Source: Vitellaria paradoxa | Taxonomy: Eukaryota > Streptophyta > Magnoliopsida > Ericales > Sapotaceae | Assembly (NCBI GenBank): GCA_019916065.1 | Contig: CM034238.1 | Coordinates: forward strand, 36,919,375-36,983,374 | DNA length: 64,000 nt | Direction of reading: 5' to 3' | In this document: piece after piece, positions 21,195 through 32,950 of the stretch | Layout: the number at the start of each line of letters is the position of its first letter | Position numbering within the stretch: the first letter of the stretch is position 1 | Program-made: the position numbers and the translations under genes | The notes under the pieces: model-generated | What the model was told of the DNA's origin: nothing | Databases searched by the model: none | Seen by the model: only the letters and a program-made list of their open reading frames with translations

Positions 21195-21885
21195 AAATAA
21201 CAAATTTCACATCTAAGCTAGTTTTTAGGCAATTTTCAAAATTTTTTCAATTGCACAATTCCTACAAAATTTTGTGGCTTTCACTCATTTATGGAGATGT
21301 AGCATTTTGCTTGTCATGTAACATTCAAAAAGGTGGATAGTTTGATATCCGGCATTGCAATAGGAGGGTTCACTCTGATCTATTGGTAGTATTTTTCAAG
21401 TAATTCTACTCGAAAGTTTCCAAGGGCAACCTTTGGCCTATTTAGAGAATAAAGTGAAGCATAAAATGATAGAATCCAAAACAAGCTAGACTAGACTAGT
21501 GAAAATAAAATAAAAAGTATATTGCAACCATCACAAAGAACAACAAAAACTTGCTCGTTATTAAATCATCTTGTAGGCATGAAAATGTTTAGCCAATTAC
21601 AAATTGTCAAGTGTACAATTGCTAGATCTAATCTTGTATTGACACGTGTCATAAATGATGTAGCATCAAGATGATAAATCTTTGAAAAGATAAATATCAT
21701 ATTCGAATTAAATTTAATTTATCTTGAGATAAATATTAATTTTGTCTTTTAGAAAAAAAATAAGAATAAAATATTTATTGCTTTTCAAAAAAAAGAGATA
21801 AAGATAATTACCAAAAATTTTGAAATTTATCATGACTCTTTATTCCTCCACCATAAGAAAGTTACGCCCTTATTAGTTATGGATC
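21195..21885. other. AT-rich stretch, nothing recognised
   Basis: No coding similarity, RNA gene or element boundary was recognised. It continues the host sequence that lies left of 1945 before the copia insertion. Confidence 0.4.
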
Positions 21886-22745
21886 ACCGTACAATCAACC
21901 ACAACCTCAAAGTGTGAAAAAATAAAAGAAATTGAACACAAAGATTTTACGAGAAAAACCATTCTCAAATGAGGGAGAAAAACCTCGGGCCACATCCAAA
22001 ATTTTACTATGCACAAACGATTACAAAAAGGACCTTATACAATTTACTCTTCCAAATCTTGCCATATTGATAACAGTAGACACCTTCTCCAACATATAAA
22101 GAATAATCTTCATCCTCACTTGATCAAAAACATGCTCATGCCTTCGAACTCATTCAGAGAACACATACATAAGAATTTTAGATTAACTATCTTAGCTAAG
22201 TTGAGAGAGGTCAATTATAAGTTCATAAAGAATATATTCTTATATCTCTAGAAGTGCTTCAAACCCATAGGAGAAGATCTCTATTTATAGAGCACTCCAG
22301 CAATCTAATGTTCATAGATTATATAGTTTCCTATTTCCAAAATATTTTAGGAAAACTTTTTATAAATTATTTCAACTTCCTTGAAATTTAGGAAACTTTC
22401 ATTAAATTATTTTCAACCTCTTTAAGCATTAGGAAACCTTTCCAACTTTCTTAAACATTAGGAAACATTCACTAAAGTATTTCCATTCTCCTTATGTATT
22501 AGGAAACTTTTCAAAATAAACATTAGGCTGCCTAGCATGTTTACGCAATTCCTAAACTGAATCCTTCTTGAAATTGAACACAGAACTGCCTTGAATAATT
22601 TGAGAATCTTGTCGCTCGCTACGATGAGGTAACCAATGAGCTTCCTAATGAGTTTTTGCACTGAATATGTCGTCTTGGCTTTTCTTAGCAATCTTAATTA
22701 CTCTTTGTTTTTCTCAGCAAAGTACTCAGCAACCTATAGAATTAT
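21886..22745 (-). repeat. LTR-like fragment on the minus strand
   Basis: The minus strand carries CTATAAATAG (22281-22290 on the plus strand as CTATTTATAG), a good TATA box. Downstream (22030-21900) is the GAGAAAAACC module also seen near 1270 and 47450. Several imperfect repeats of TTAGGAAACTTTC with TTAAATTATTT spacing occur at 22340-22510. It lies just left of an old copia RT fragment of the same orientation, so it may be that element's 3' LTR joined by an internal deletion. No termini or target duplicate were found. Confidence 0.4.
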
Positions 22746-22799
22746 CATTACATCAAAATTTGTGTAAAAATATGCCAAAAAATTCTAATCGGCTAGCTT

Positions 22800-23183
22800 G
22801 CTGGAATTAGTTCAGTAATTGGATCTACTAAAGAATCTACAGGTTTGTGACCTAATATACCTATCTCAAATAATAAATCAAGAACATACCTTCATTGAGA
22901 AAGAGCAATGCACACACAAGATTGAGCAACCTCGATACCAAATAAGTATTTTAGTGGATGCAAATATTTAGTGATGAGCTTACTTTGCATAAATAGTTTC
23001 AAATTAGTAATGTCTTGTATATCGTCGCTTGTGATCGCGATGTCATCTACATAAACTGGCAATCATATCCTACCCTAAAATGGATGAAGATAGAACACTA
23101 AATAATCATAACAATGAGTCAATCCAATTTTCGTAACCCACTACTGAACCTACCTAACCATGCTTGGAGAGATTATTTCATGC
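22800..23183 (-). pseudogene. Copia RT fragment (left part, YVDD box)
   Basis: The minus strand from 23183 gives YGMK*SLQAWLGRFSSGLR, then VYVDDIAITSDD, LFGIEVAQS and a decayed ALSQ*RYVLDLL, the centre of a copia reverse transcriptase. The fragment continues across the CRM-like element into 29512, where the protein text stops at KKTLY, so the gypsy insertion lies exactly in the conserved LYGLKQ motif. Confidence 0.85.
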
Positions 23184-23188
23184 CATAT

Positions 23189-23522
23189 TGATGGGGACTT
23201 TGATAACCATTTCCAATTCAAATATTTTAAGCGGGGACAAAATTTGAATTGGATGGATTAAGTTTGAAGAGTAGTATTTTAGGAATTTGATTTATTTGTT
23301 TTTCATAAAATATTTTGGAATGTGATTTATTTACTTTTCATAAAATTAGAGATTTGATTGATTTATTTTTGGATATTACTTCTTAACCCTAGTCTATATA
23401 AAGGGTTAGAGATTGTAAGGGATCGGCAGTTTTTGAATGATATTGAAATAATTTCCGTTTTACTTTCGCATTGTTTACCTTTTATTTTATTATTGTGTTC
23501 TTACCTCCGCGGTGCTACATCA
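23189..23522 (+). repeat. 5' LTR of the CRM-like element (334 bp)
   Basis: Begins TGATGGGGACTTTGATAACC and ends GGTGCTACATCA. A TATA box (CTATATAAAGGG, about 23393-23404) is shared with the 3' copy. Matches 29165-29506 at about 92%. Confidence 0.93.
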
Positions 23523-23524
23523 AG

Positions 23525-23537
23525 TGGTATCAAATCC
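23525..23537 (+). promoter_or_regulatory. Primer binding site of the CRM-like element
   Basis: TGGTATCAAATCC lies two bases after the LTR. It resembles the initiator tRNA-Met site TGGTATCAGAGC with mismatches in the last third, so the identity of the primer tRNA is uncertain. Confidence 0.65.
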
Positions 23538-23539
23538 GA

Positions 23540-24430
23540 AAGATCCTACAGCTCTCAATATCCGACAGAAACCCACTCTTCCAAAGAACCCTAGTTTTCA
23601 TTACTGTGCCCACCCAAATAACCTAAGCTATCGTACACCGTTGTTGCAACAGATTTAGTACCAGATCTTAAACATCAGCCGCCGCCATCGCTCTACGCAC
23701 TCTCAAACCCTTCAAGTATGCTTTCGTGCGTTTTACCAATATTTAATTTCGGCGAACCCCACCAATGGCTTGCCTCCGGCGAACTCACCAATGACTCCAA
23801 CGACCTCCTATGACTTTTCCGATGACCTCCGACGACCTTTCTAGCGATCTTCGGCGAAGTCCAAAATAACCACCACACTCCAGTGATTTTACTTGTGCTC
23901 TGGCGACCTCCGACGAAGCTCCGGCAAAGCGCCGGAGACCTTCAACGAAACTCCAGTGACTTTTTGGAGAACCTCCGGTAACCTTAGAATAGTTTGTGCT
24001 TCGCAACGGTACGTGTCCTCTACTCCAAACTGTGATTACATATTCTGTTTAGTTAGGAAAGATATATTCACATTTCGGGCTCTCTTTGACCTCTATTAAA
24101 TTTCTTGCTTGAGAGGTTACTGAGAGCCACTATTTCCCATACCCCTATTATCCTAAATTTGAACACAATCATACTCGTCGTTTTCATTACTTGCATATTT
24201 GTGACATTTTACTTTGGCCTGGCATAATCTTTAATTACTTGTTTCAATTTGAGTTAACATTAGCATAAAATTCCTATCTCACCCTCCCTTGCCAAAAAAA
24301 AAATCAGTATCCATCTCATTCCCTTTCATACTACACCTCATATTCATTCACCAAACCCTTCTACCATGGAAAAAAAAAAAAAAAAAAAGTCTCTAACCTA
24401 GAACAAAACATGAACACACTATAGGATTCA
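23540..24430 (+). other. Leader of the CRM-like element with CTCCGGCGA repeats
   Basis: No coding region. Between about 23770 and 23985 short imperfect repeats of CTCCGGCGAAC, CCTCCGACGACC and CTCCGGCAAAG recur, making it GC-rich relative to the rest. A T/A-rich part follows with an A run of 19 near 24369-24388. Confidence 0.55.
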
Positions 24431-25560
24431 ATGAACCAACTTCGTGAGAACTTTGATAGATTAGCTAGAGCGTTAGGTAAGCGTCAGGTAGATGATCAAA
24501 GGGGCGACATCCTTATTGTTCCCAAGTAGATGTTAGACCCTTCCCATAGTTCTACTGGTTTTGTTGGATTTTATCCAGGTAGTCACGGCCAAATGCAACT
24601 TCCTCGAGGTCCTCATGGGAAAGACATTGAGAATGATGCAAACTCTGTTCTAGGTTAAGGTAATAGATTCTCTCCCATTGATCGTGTCACAGATCATAGA
24701 CCGCATAGGGATAACTATGAGATTCGACCACCTGTGTAATACCCTAGAAACCACTAAGATGAGTTTAACAACATAGTCAAGGCTGTTAAAGTTGAAGCTC
24801 CATCCTTTGATGGACAATTAGATTCCGGTGTCTTTTCTGATTGGCTTCTTAAGATTGAGGATTACTTTAGGTGGTATCGTATGTCCAACTTACATCAAGT
24901 CATGTTTGCCCAAATGAAATTAGTTGGTTCCACCAAGCGGTATTGGCAGCGTGTTCAGATTGAGAGAGAGCGATTTGGGGCCCCACCCATTAATCGCTGG
25001 GTTGACATGAAAATTAAATTGCAAGAGAAGTACCCTCCTGCCTACTATAGAGACCAACTGAACGATCAATTAATGAATTTAAGGTAAGCATCGCTTAGTG
25101 TCACTAAGTACATATCTAGTTTTGAGGGTCTTTTTATGAGATGTGACATTAGAGAAGAGTCTTGGCGAGCAATAGGTAGATTTATTAATGGGTTACACCC
25201 TGAACTCAAAAGAGAAGTAAGTTTGTTTTCTCCCGACTCTTTGGAGGACGCTTTTCACAAGGCTCTATCCATTGAACAACTATATAAACTCTCCACCCCT
25301 AGACATATGACTTCTCAATCCAAACAATCTAAGTCATTCTCTTACTAGAAATCGAGTGGGAGTTTACAAGCTGGTACAGTTACTTCACGGGGAAGTAACA
25401 ATCTTGACTTGGGAAATCAAGGTAGACACACTACTGAGCCTAATTTTTCTAGGTTTCGCCCTGGTGCTTCAAATATCTAATGTCATAACTATCATAAGAG
25501 GGGACACGTTACTGCACAATGTCCACAGCGAGCACTTGTACTCTGTCAGGTCTATATCCG
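24431..25560 (+). pseudogene. CRM-like gag remnant
   Basis: Broken reading frames give MNQLRENFDRLARALGK, then VEAPSFDGQLDSGVFSDWLL, YRMSNLHQVMFAQMKLVG, RWVDMKIKLQEKYPPAYY and FINGLHPELKREVSLFSP, the gypsy gag domain. At least five in-frame stops interrupt it. The zinc knuckle near 25480-25530 reads CHNYHKRGHVTAQC: the second Cys of CX2CX4HX4C is replaced by Tyr, so nucleic acid binding would be lost. Confidence 0.85.
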
Positions 25561-28500
25561 TCCTCTGAGTCTGATGAGTTTGAACAAGTAGATGGTTTTG
25601 ATCCCGAGGATGGGTGCGAGGAACATGAGGTTGAAGATGATTTCCATTTTGGTGTCATGCGGTGTATCTTATCAATCCCTATGAAGGCGGAAGATTGGAA
25701 GCGTACTAGCATATTCCAGACTTTCTTTAAGTGTGGAACTAAGGTTTGTAAGATTGTCATAGATGGGGGAAGTACTATGAACGTAGTGTCCACTCGTGCA
25801 CTTAAGAGGATTGGACTTACACCAGAGCCGCACCCACATCCATTTCGAGTAGCTTGGGTAGACGCTACTAGTCTATCTGTCACCCACAAATGTTTAGTCC
25901 CTCTTCAGATAGGAAGTTACTCTGATAAAGTATGGTGTGATGTTCTTCCTATGGATATTGCGCATGTGTTACTTGGTCGTCCGTGGCTCTATGATATAGA
26001 TGTGATACATCATGGACGATCTAGCACTTACACTTTTCAACATCAAGGTATGACCATCCAATTGAACCCTGTTAAGCCAAGAGAACATGACATTGAGTCT
26101 TCAATTAAGTCGGGTTCCCAGGCTAAGCCTGTTTCACTGTCTCCTACTCCAAAGAACCACAACATCCAATTGTTGACTCGGAAAGAATTTGAGAAAAATA
26201 GAACAGAGTGTGGATCTGTGTTAGCTTTAGTGGTTGAGAATGTTTTTCATGTTCAATCTACAAATTCCGAAGCTCTTAACCCTACACTTGCTCAATTACT
26301 TGAACAGTTTAAGGATGTGACACCTACAGACCTTCCCGGGGGGCTTCCTCCTATGCAGGACATTCAACATGCTATAGACTTCATACTTGGATCCCAGTTA
26401 CCTAATTTACCTCACTATAGGATGAATCCTAATGAGCATGCTAAATTGCAAAAGCAAGTAGGAGAACTTTTGCAAATGAGTGTTATTCGAGAGAGTCTTA
26501 GTCCTTGTGCTGTGCCTGCTTTACTGACTCCTAAAAAAGATGGGTCATGGAGAATGTGCATTGATAGTAGAGCCATTAATAAGATCACTGTCAAGTATAG
26601 GTTTCCTATTCCTCGCCTCTAGGATATACTGGAGCTTTTAGCTGGTTTCTTGTGGTTTTCTAAGATAGATCTTCGTAATAGCTACCATTAGATTCGTATT
26701 AGACCAGGCGATAACTGGAAAACTGCCTTTAAGACTCTCGATGGCTTGTATGAATGGCTAGTAATGCCATTTGGATTGTCCAATGCTCCTAGTACCTTTA
26801 TAAGAGTCATGACTCAGGGCCTACACCCTTTCTTAGGAAAATTTTTAGTGGTATACTTTGATGATATACTTATCTATAGTAAAACCAAGAAAGACCACTT
26901 AGATCACCTTCGGCAAGTCTTTGAGATTTTGCGGGTTGAGCAACTTTATGCCAATCTCAACAAGTGTTCGTTCATGCAGTCTCAGGTGTCTTTCCTTGGG
27001 TTCATTATATTTGATCAAGGGATTGCAGTAGACCCCGAAAAAGTTAGAGCTATCCTTGAGTGGCCTAAACCTAAGTCTCTCTCAGAGGTTCATAATTTTC
27101 ATGGACTCGCCACATTCTATCAAAGATTTGTTAAGGGTTTTGGATCTATTATGGCTCCCATCATAGACTGGATGAAAAAGGGAAGTTTCCAATGGTCCAC
27201 AGCTGCCACTAGGGCATTTAAGGAAATCAAGAAGAGAATGGTAGAGGCTCTTGTTTTGAGACATCCTGACTTTTCCAAAGTCTTAGAGGTTGCTTGTGAT
27301 GCCTCTGGGGTATGTATAGGGGGTGTCTTGAGTCAGGAAGGTCGGCCAATAGCATATTTCAGTGAAAAACTTAATGAATCTAGGAAGCGTTACTCTACAT
27401 ATGATAAAGAGCTGTTTGCTGTTGTCCGAGCCTTATGGCATTAGCGATATTACTTGTTACCACAAGAATTTGTGCTATACTCTGATCATCAGGCCTTAAA
27501 ATACCTTCATTCACAAAAGAAATTGAGTAATAAGCATGCTTCATGGGTAGAATTTCTTCAAGAATATACATTTGTTCTCAATCACTGCGCAGGTGTAAAG
27601 AATAAGGTTGCTGATGCATTGAGTAGGGTTGCTCTCACTTTACAGTCTATGAGTGTTCGTGTCATAGGGTTTGATAGCCTCAAAGATGAATACCCGACCT
27701 GTCCCAATTTTGGCCTAATCTTTCAAGACGTCCAAGCAGGTAACCGCCGTGAACTAGTTGATTTTCTTATTCGAGATGGTTACTTGTTTCGTGGGTCCAA
27801 GTTGTGCATTCCTCGTACTTCTATTCGCGACTTTTTAGTTTGGGAGTTATATGTAGGGGGATTAGCTGGCCATTATGGCAAGGGATAAGACTATCACTTT
27901 AGTCGAAGATCGATTTTATTGGCCATCCTTAAAGAAAGATGTGGTTAGAATTGTTTCTCAATGTCATACGTGTCAAATCGCAAAGGCTAAAAAGCAAAAC
28001 TCTGGGTTATACATCCCCTTACCTATTCCACACGCACCATGGCAGGATATCAATATGGACTTTGTTCTTGGATTACCTAGGACTGCTAGGGGTCATGATT
28101 CTATTATGGTAGTAGTCGACCGATTTTCTAAGATGGCCCACTTCATACCTTGTACCAAAATAGCTGATGCTTCTCACATGGCTTTTAGAGAGGTTGTCAA
28201 ACTGCATGGCCTACCCACTTCTATAGTGTCAGACAGGGATGTTAAGTTTGTGAGTTACTTTTGGAAGACTCTGTGAAGACTGTTTGGTACCCATTTGAAA
28301 TTTTCCTCTACATTTCATCTCCAGACCGATGGTCAGACTAAGGTAGTTAATCGAAGTTTAGGAGACCTGCTAAGGTGTCTAGTTGGGGAACGTTAGGGAA
28401 CTTGGGATTTGTTACTCCCTACTCCTGAATTTGCCTATAATAGCTCTATCAATCGTTCCACTGGTAAGAGTCCTTTTGAGTGTGTTCATGGTGTTACCCC

Positions 28501-29060
28501 TCACCAGCCTATTGACCTTATTCCCTTACCTTCTAATAGCCGGCCATCCCAATCAGCTGAATCCTTTGTCCAACACATTAATGATATTTATACTGATGTT
28601 AGACGGAAATTGCTTAGATTATAAACTAGCTACTGATGTACATCGTCGTAATGTTGCATTTAATGAAAGGGACCATGTTATGGTTTATGTTCGCCCAGAG
28701 CGTTACCCTAAACATTCTTTCAAGAAATTGTATGCACGTGCCATTGGACCTTTTCGTATCCGTAGCAAATTAGGCCGTAATGCTTATTTAATTGATTTAC
28801 CTATTGATATGAGTATTAGTCCAGTTTTCAATGTAGATGACTTGTTACCTTACCGAGGCAGATTCGAGCCTCTAGTTTTTCCTACTGGTACTTCTGCAGG
28901 TCCTTCTGGTGACACTTCATCGGTCCCAGTCATGCCCCCTCTTCAGCAACTAGAGGTAGAGCAGATCACTGATATGCTTGATTTTGAGACCATCATTTCT
29001 CCTTAGGGGCGCCTTCAGCGTTTTCTTGTCTGGTGAAAGCACAGACCAGACTCCGATGCT
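25519..29060 (+). pseudogene. CRM-like pol remnant: protease, RT, RNase H, integrase
   Basis: Protease IVIDGGSTMNVVS with Asp at about residue 78 of the 25519 frame; RT from KKDGSWRMCIDSRAINKI through a stop at about 26620, [21 protein letters not shown] (catalytic FDD) and FLGFII; RNase [24 protein letters not shown] and NKVADALSR; integrase zinc finger after a frameshift near 27880 (HYGKG... [10 protein letters not shown]), core [19 protein letters not shown] and a decayed ...[12 protein letters not shown] with a stop in WKTL*. The C-terminal part after another frameshift near 28615 reads YPKHSFKKLYARAIGPFRI and SPVFNVDDLLPYRG. At least four stops and three frameshifts are present. Confidence 0.92.
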
Positions 29061-29242
29061 ACTTGGATTACTAATGAGGAGTTCCACCGCATTGATCCTG
29101 AGCTCTTGGCACAATATTTTCACCAGCACTCTGTGAAGCAGAATTCTTTTCAGCTCGAAGGGAACGATGGGGACTTTGATAACCGTTTTCAATTCAAATA
29201 TTTTAAGCGGGGACGAAATTTGAATTGGATGGGTTAAGTTTG
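29006..29242 (+). pseudogene. Integrase C-terminal tail running into the 3' LTR
   Basis: After a TAG at about 29004-29006, the same frame continues GRLQRFLVW, a stop, then KHRPDSDATWITNEEFHR and ELLAQYFHQHS, resembling a chromodomain-like or CR-type tail. It stays open through the PPT and about 25 codons into the LTR (GNDGDFDNRFQFKYFKRG), ending at TAA near 29237. The matching codons in the 5' LTR are also open to the same stop. Overlap of pol with the 3' LTR is a known feature of CRM elements with a CR motif. Confidence 0.6.
29155..29164 (+). promoter_or_regulatory. Polypurine tract of the CRM-like element
   Basis: CGAAGGGAA with neighbours lies directly before the 3' LTR start. It is short and overlaps the coding tail. 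Confidence 0.6.
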
Positions 29243-29506
29243 AAGAGTAGTATTTTAGGGATTTGATTTATTTGTTTTCCATAAAATATTTTGGGATGTG
29301 ATTTATTTGTTTTCCATAAAATTCAAGATTTGATTGATTTATTTTTGGATATTACTTCATGTGGTCTTAACCCTAACCTATATAAAGGGTTAGAGATTGT
29401 AAGGAATTGACAGTTTTTGAATGATATTGAAATAATTTCGATTTTACTCTCGCATTGTTTACTTTTTATCTTATTATTGTGTTTTTGCCTTCGCGGTACT
29501 ACATCA
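29165..29506 (+). repeat. 3' LTR of the CRM-like element (342 bp)
   Basis: Matches 23189-23522; it contains an extra 9 bp near 29363 (ATGTGGTCT region). The first base is C instead of T. Nearly all the differences are transitions. Ends ACATCA at 29506, then the target duplicate CATAT. Confidence 0.93.
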
Positions 29507-29511
29507 CATAT

Positions 29512-31945
29512 AGTGTTTTCTTCAGTCCCTAAGCTTTGAACCTAGGTGGTTACTCCATATAAACTTCCTCAGTCAAGTCACTACGAAGGAACACATTTTC
29601 AACATAAAGCTAGTGTAGGGAGCAATGAGAAGCTATTGCAATTGAGATGATAAATTGACTTGAGATAACCATAGCCACGGAGAGAGTCTCAGAAAAATCC
29701 AAACCATAAATTTATGTTCTTTGGTAACTAGTCAAGCCTTCACTCAATCAACAAAATCATTAGGATAAACTTTAACTGTATAAACCTAGAAACAACCAAC
29801 TACAAAGTTACCTGGAGGAATAGGCACCTCTTTTAAAATAATATTGGCTCAAAGAGTAGACATTTCATCCTTCATGGCATCTAGCGTGAGAGTATGTTTT
29901 AGATATAGAACTAGATATAGATATAGTTTACAGATAGAAAATAATATTATGATATGAGGGAGACAAGGACAGACATAATATCAACTGAGAAACGGGATGA
30001 AGTGTGCAAGTGCATGTACTTTTTTAGACAGCAATTGGGAGATGTAACTCACTAATAGAAATTGAAGGCGTGGGAGAAGTTGAGTGCCCGAAATTGTAGG
30101 TGAAGGTGCATATACCTCATGTTTGGAATAAAACTGTAAATTAGGACGAGAGAAAAGACTAGAGGGAGAAGGATGAACTATATTAGATACAACTGGAAAA
30201 ACAAGTAAAGGAAGACCGTCATCAAGGGAAGACAAAGACAAAAACGAAAACTAAGATTGAGAAAAGTAAGGGGAAGACTTGAAAAATGCAACACAAGTGC
30301 ACATAAAGTACTTAAGAGATGAACTATAACATTTACACCCTTTTTGTAAATGAATTAATAGGCATGGGGATCTAGCTTGTTAATCCCATTGGCAAGCTGA
30401 TGAACAAAAGCAACAGACCCAAAAATAAAAAGTGAGACTAAGAAAAGAGACCCTTGAGGAAAAATGGCTGGATAGGGAGAATGACTAGGAAGAATTAAAG
30501 AAGGCATTCTACTAATTAAGTGACTGGTAATGAAAATAGTATCATGCAAGACAGTTTGGATACATTCATTTGAAATAGTAGGTAACGTGTTATCTCAATA
30601 AGGTGTAAATTTTTTATCAACAACTCTATTTTGTTGTGAAATATGAGGACAAGAAGATTGGTGAATTATGCCAACAGAGGGCATGAAACTATTGTGAGAA
30701 ATATTCCTTGACATTATCATTATGAAAAATGTTAAGTGCCCATACCAAATTAAGTCATGATTTTTGCACAAAAGATTTGAAATATAGAAAATAACTTAGA
30801 ATGACTTTTTATTAAATAAAACCAAGTTAATCTAGAAAAAGCATCCATAAAAGTGACATAATTAAAACCCAGCTTTGTGGTTACACAACTAGGACCCTAA
30901 ACATCTAAAGGAACCCACTGAAATGGATGCAAAGACCTATTATGAATTCTAGGATAAAAGAAAACATGATGATACTTTTTCAATTGACAAGACTCACAAG
31001 CTAAAAACTACAAATGACGTAAACTAAGGACCATAGACTTCAATATAACAAGACAGCAAGAAATATCCAAAGGAGGAGCAAAACATGCTACAGATGACGG
31101 GGTGTCATAGTAGTATCCCTAAGCTTCACGACCTTAGCCAATTTTCTCCCTTATCTTCATATCCTGAATATTAACAAAATTAGGAAAGAAAGTTATTAAA
31201 TAATTTAACTGTTTAATAAGTTTACTAACAGACATAAAATTATAAGAAAATCATAGTACATGAAAGATAGATGAGACGGTAAAGAGGGAGATGGAAGAAC
31301 TGTACCAATACCATTAATAGAGTTAATTAAGCCATTAGCAATAGTAATATATGGAGTAATGGATGAATGATGAATATCAGAAAACAACGTGGATATCCTA
31401 TACATATGGTCTAAGATATCAGAATCAATGATCCAAGAATCAAAGACGTGATTGGATAGAAAAGCAATGAGATTACTTTGGTGAGCAAGAGAAGCTGATG
31501 AGCTGTCTAAAACTATAGGAGTCTAGAATACTTCTCTCCAAAAAGAGTAACTACCAATGGATGCTCACGGAAAGTAGTTACCTCTGTAGAAAAACCAAAT
31601 CTTGTAACATGTGCTATATGAGAACGTTTGCCAAACAAGTCCCAACACATATCATTGCAATGACCATATGCATTTCAATCATGGTAGAGCACCACATCCA
31701 CTTCACGCATGGCCACCTTGGCCATTACGACTATCAGATGGAGATCGAGATTGCTAATTGCTAACACCTCTACTATCAATATACTAACACACATGGGTAG
31801 ATTGGATAAGATCTAATTTTGATGACGAGTTTTGTGATATAGCACATAACTCTCGAAAATGTCTCTATCAAAGTAGGAAGAGAAGCAACAAGAAGTATCC
31901 GACTCATAACAAGCTCAAATTCAAGATCAAGTCCCACAAGAAATA
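29512..31945 (-). pseudogene. Copia remnant: RT start, integrase, protease, gag centre
   Basis: On the minus strand: FLVGLDLEFELVMSRIL (gag, 31945-31800), a decayed knuckle region near 31600 (GHCNDMCWDLFGK), protease SWIIDSDILDHMY near 31430 where the active-site DSG reads DSD, integrase with NDNVKEYFSQ and PHISQQNRVVERK-like text near 30750-30600, and AFITSHLISRMPSLI plus VFGSVAFVHQLANGINKLDPHA near 30540-30355, then RT NVFLRSDLTEEVYME*PP near 29570. Reading needs many frame changes and passes many stops. Confidence 0.8.
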
Positions 31946-32502
31946 CCACGGGAACTTCAAGAAACCAGCATAAATCTCCCAAACTATAATCTTCAGCCTA
32001 ATCAAGAAGACATTCAAATGGAAGCAACTTCCTCTAGCAGGTACAATGCAACTAATACTTGGAACAAAATTAAAACAACCCATCAAAGAGTCGCATGGCA
32101 CAAATAGGTATGGTTTTCAAATAACATTCCCAGGCATCGCTTTATTATGTTGCTAGCCATAGGAAATAAATTGATCACAAAGGATAAGCTTATAAACTAT
32201 GGTATAAGCTGGCCTGGATAGCAATGGTTTATTATCTATGGAGAGAAAGAAATGAAAGAATCTTCAAAGGCTTCACATCAACAACCAAGCAAATATTGAA
32301 TGTTGTTAAATATGAGGTTAGATGGAAGGCATCCCAATGTAAAAAGATAGATTATATAGATACTAACTTACATTATGTGAAAAGTGTGGCATTGTAATTA
32401 GAAACTAGAGTCTTTTGTTAGCCCTTGTACAGAGGGTATGCCCTTTAAAATTTTGTAAATTCTCCCTATTAATCCAAATTATACACATTTACCCAAAAAA
32501 AA
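31946..32502 (+). mobile_element. 5'-truncated L1-type LINE (3' end) with poly-A
   Basis: The plus strand reads the zinc-binding C-terminal domain of plant LINE reverse transcriptases: NTWNKIKTTHQRVAWHK, a stop, VWFSNNIPRHRFIM, TKDKLINYGI, then WIAMVYYLWRERNERIFKG. It ends in ACCCAAAAAAAAA. The flanks AGTCCCACAAGAAATA (31930-31945) and AGTCTTGCAAGAAATA (32503-32518) form a 16-bp target duplicate with three mismatches, all transitions. It is inserted in copia gag. Confidence 0.9.
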
Positions 32503-32518
32503 AGTCTTGCAAGAAATA

Positions 32519-32950
32519 GAATGACAGCCATTGGTTCACGTTGTTTTGCATTATAGTAACATCTGTGGACAATGGTTGGATTGTATTCAATTCTTTAGAC
32601 ACTTTCTTTGAGAAGAAAAATAATCAATGACTAACCTACTAGACTACTGTGGTTAAGAGAACTCTAGGGACAAATCATACAAGCAGGTAACATTGTTTGA
32701 AAATAACATATGAACATACTCCTACATCTATTTGCATGTCTTCAAATGAGTAATGTAAATGCAACATTGGCCTCCATACAGATGGAGTAGGTGGGCATCT
32801 TCTTGCCATGTGTCATAGTTTTTATTAATAGGAAGAATAGATTCAGTGAGGTCTTTGTGTTTACCATACGTAGTAAGTGCAATTTTAACAGCTCTAGACG
32901 GTTGGGAATAATTCTTTCCATTCAACTTCCAAATTGTTAAACTGGCTAGG
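32519..32950 (-). pseudogene. Copia gag N-terminal remnant
   Basis: The minus strand from about 32925 gives MNGKNYSQPSRAVKIALTTYGKH then LTESI and YDTWQEDAHLL, the start of a copia gag domain. It continues beyond the LINE at 31945. Stops follow after THLKTCK. Confidence 0.8.

Larger units (their letters stand above)
23189..29506 (+). mobile_element. CRM-like Ty3/gypsy retrotransposon, degenerate
   Basis: 6318 bp bounded by 5-bp target duplicates CATAT at 23184-23188 and 29507-29511. LTRs start TGATGGGGAC (CGATGGGGAC in the 3' copy) and end CTACATCA. Order inside is PBS, leader, gag, protease, RT, RNase H, integrase, typical of gypsy. The integrase wording ([15 protein letters not shown]), the C-terminal chromodomain-like tail and the reading frame running into the 3' LTR suggest the CRM chromovirus lineage. 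The LTRs differ at about 27 of 333 aligned sites plus a 9-bp indel, so it is much older than the Athila copy. Stops and frameshifts prevent autonomy. Confidence 0.93.
22790..32950 (-). mobile_element. Old copia remnant, hosting CRM-like and LINE insertions
   Basis: After removing 23189-29506 (gypsy element) and 31946-32502 (LINE), the minus strand reads as a decayed copia element in correct order: gag start near 32925, gag centre near 31945-31800, knuckle region near 31600, protease near 31430, integrase 31100-30330, RT 29700-29512 then 23183-22800. It is truncated in RT on the left. Stops and frameshifts are frequent throughout. A degenerate PBS-like GTGGATACCAAATC is seen on the minus strand near 32990. 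Confidence 0.85.
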
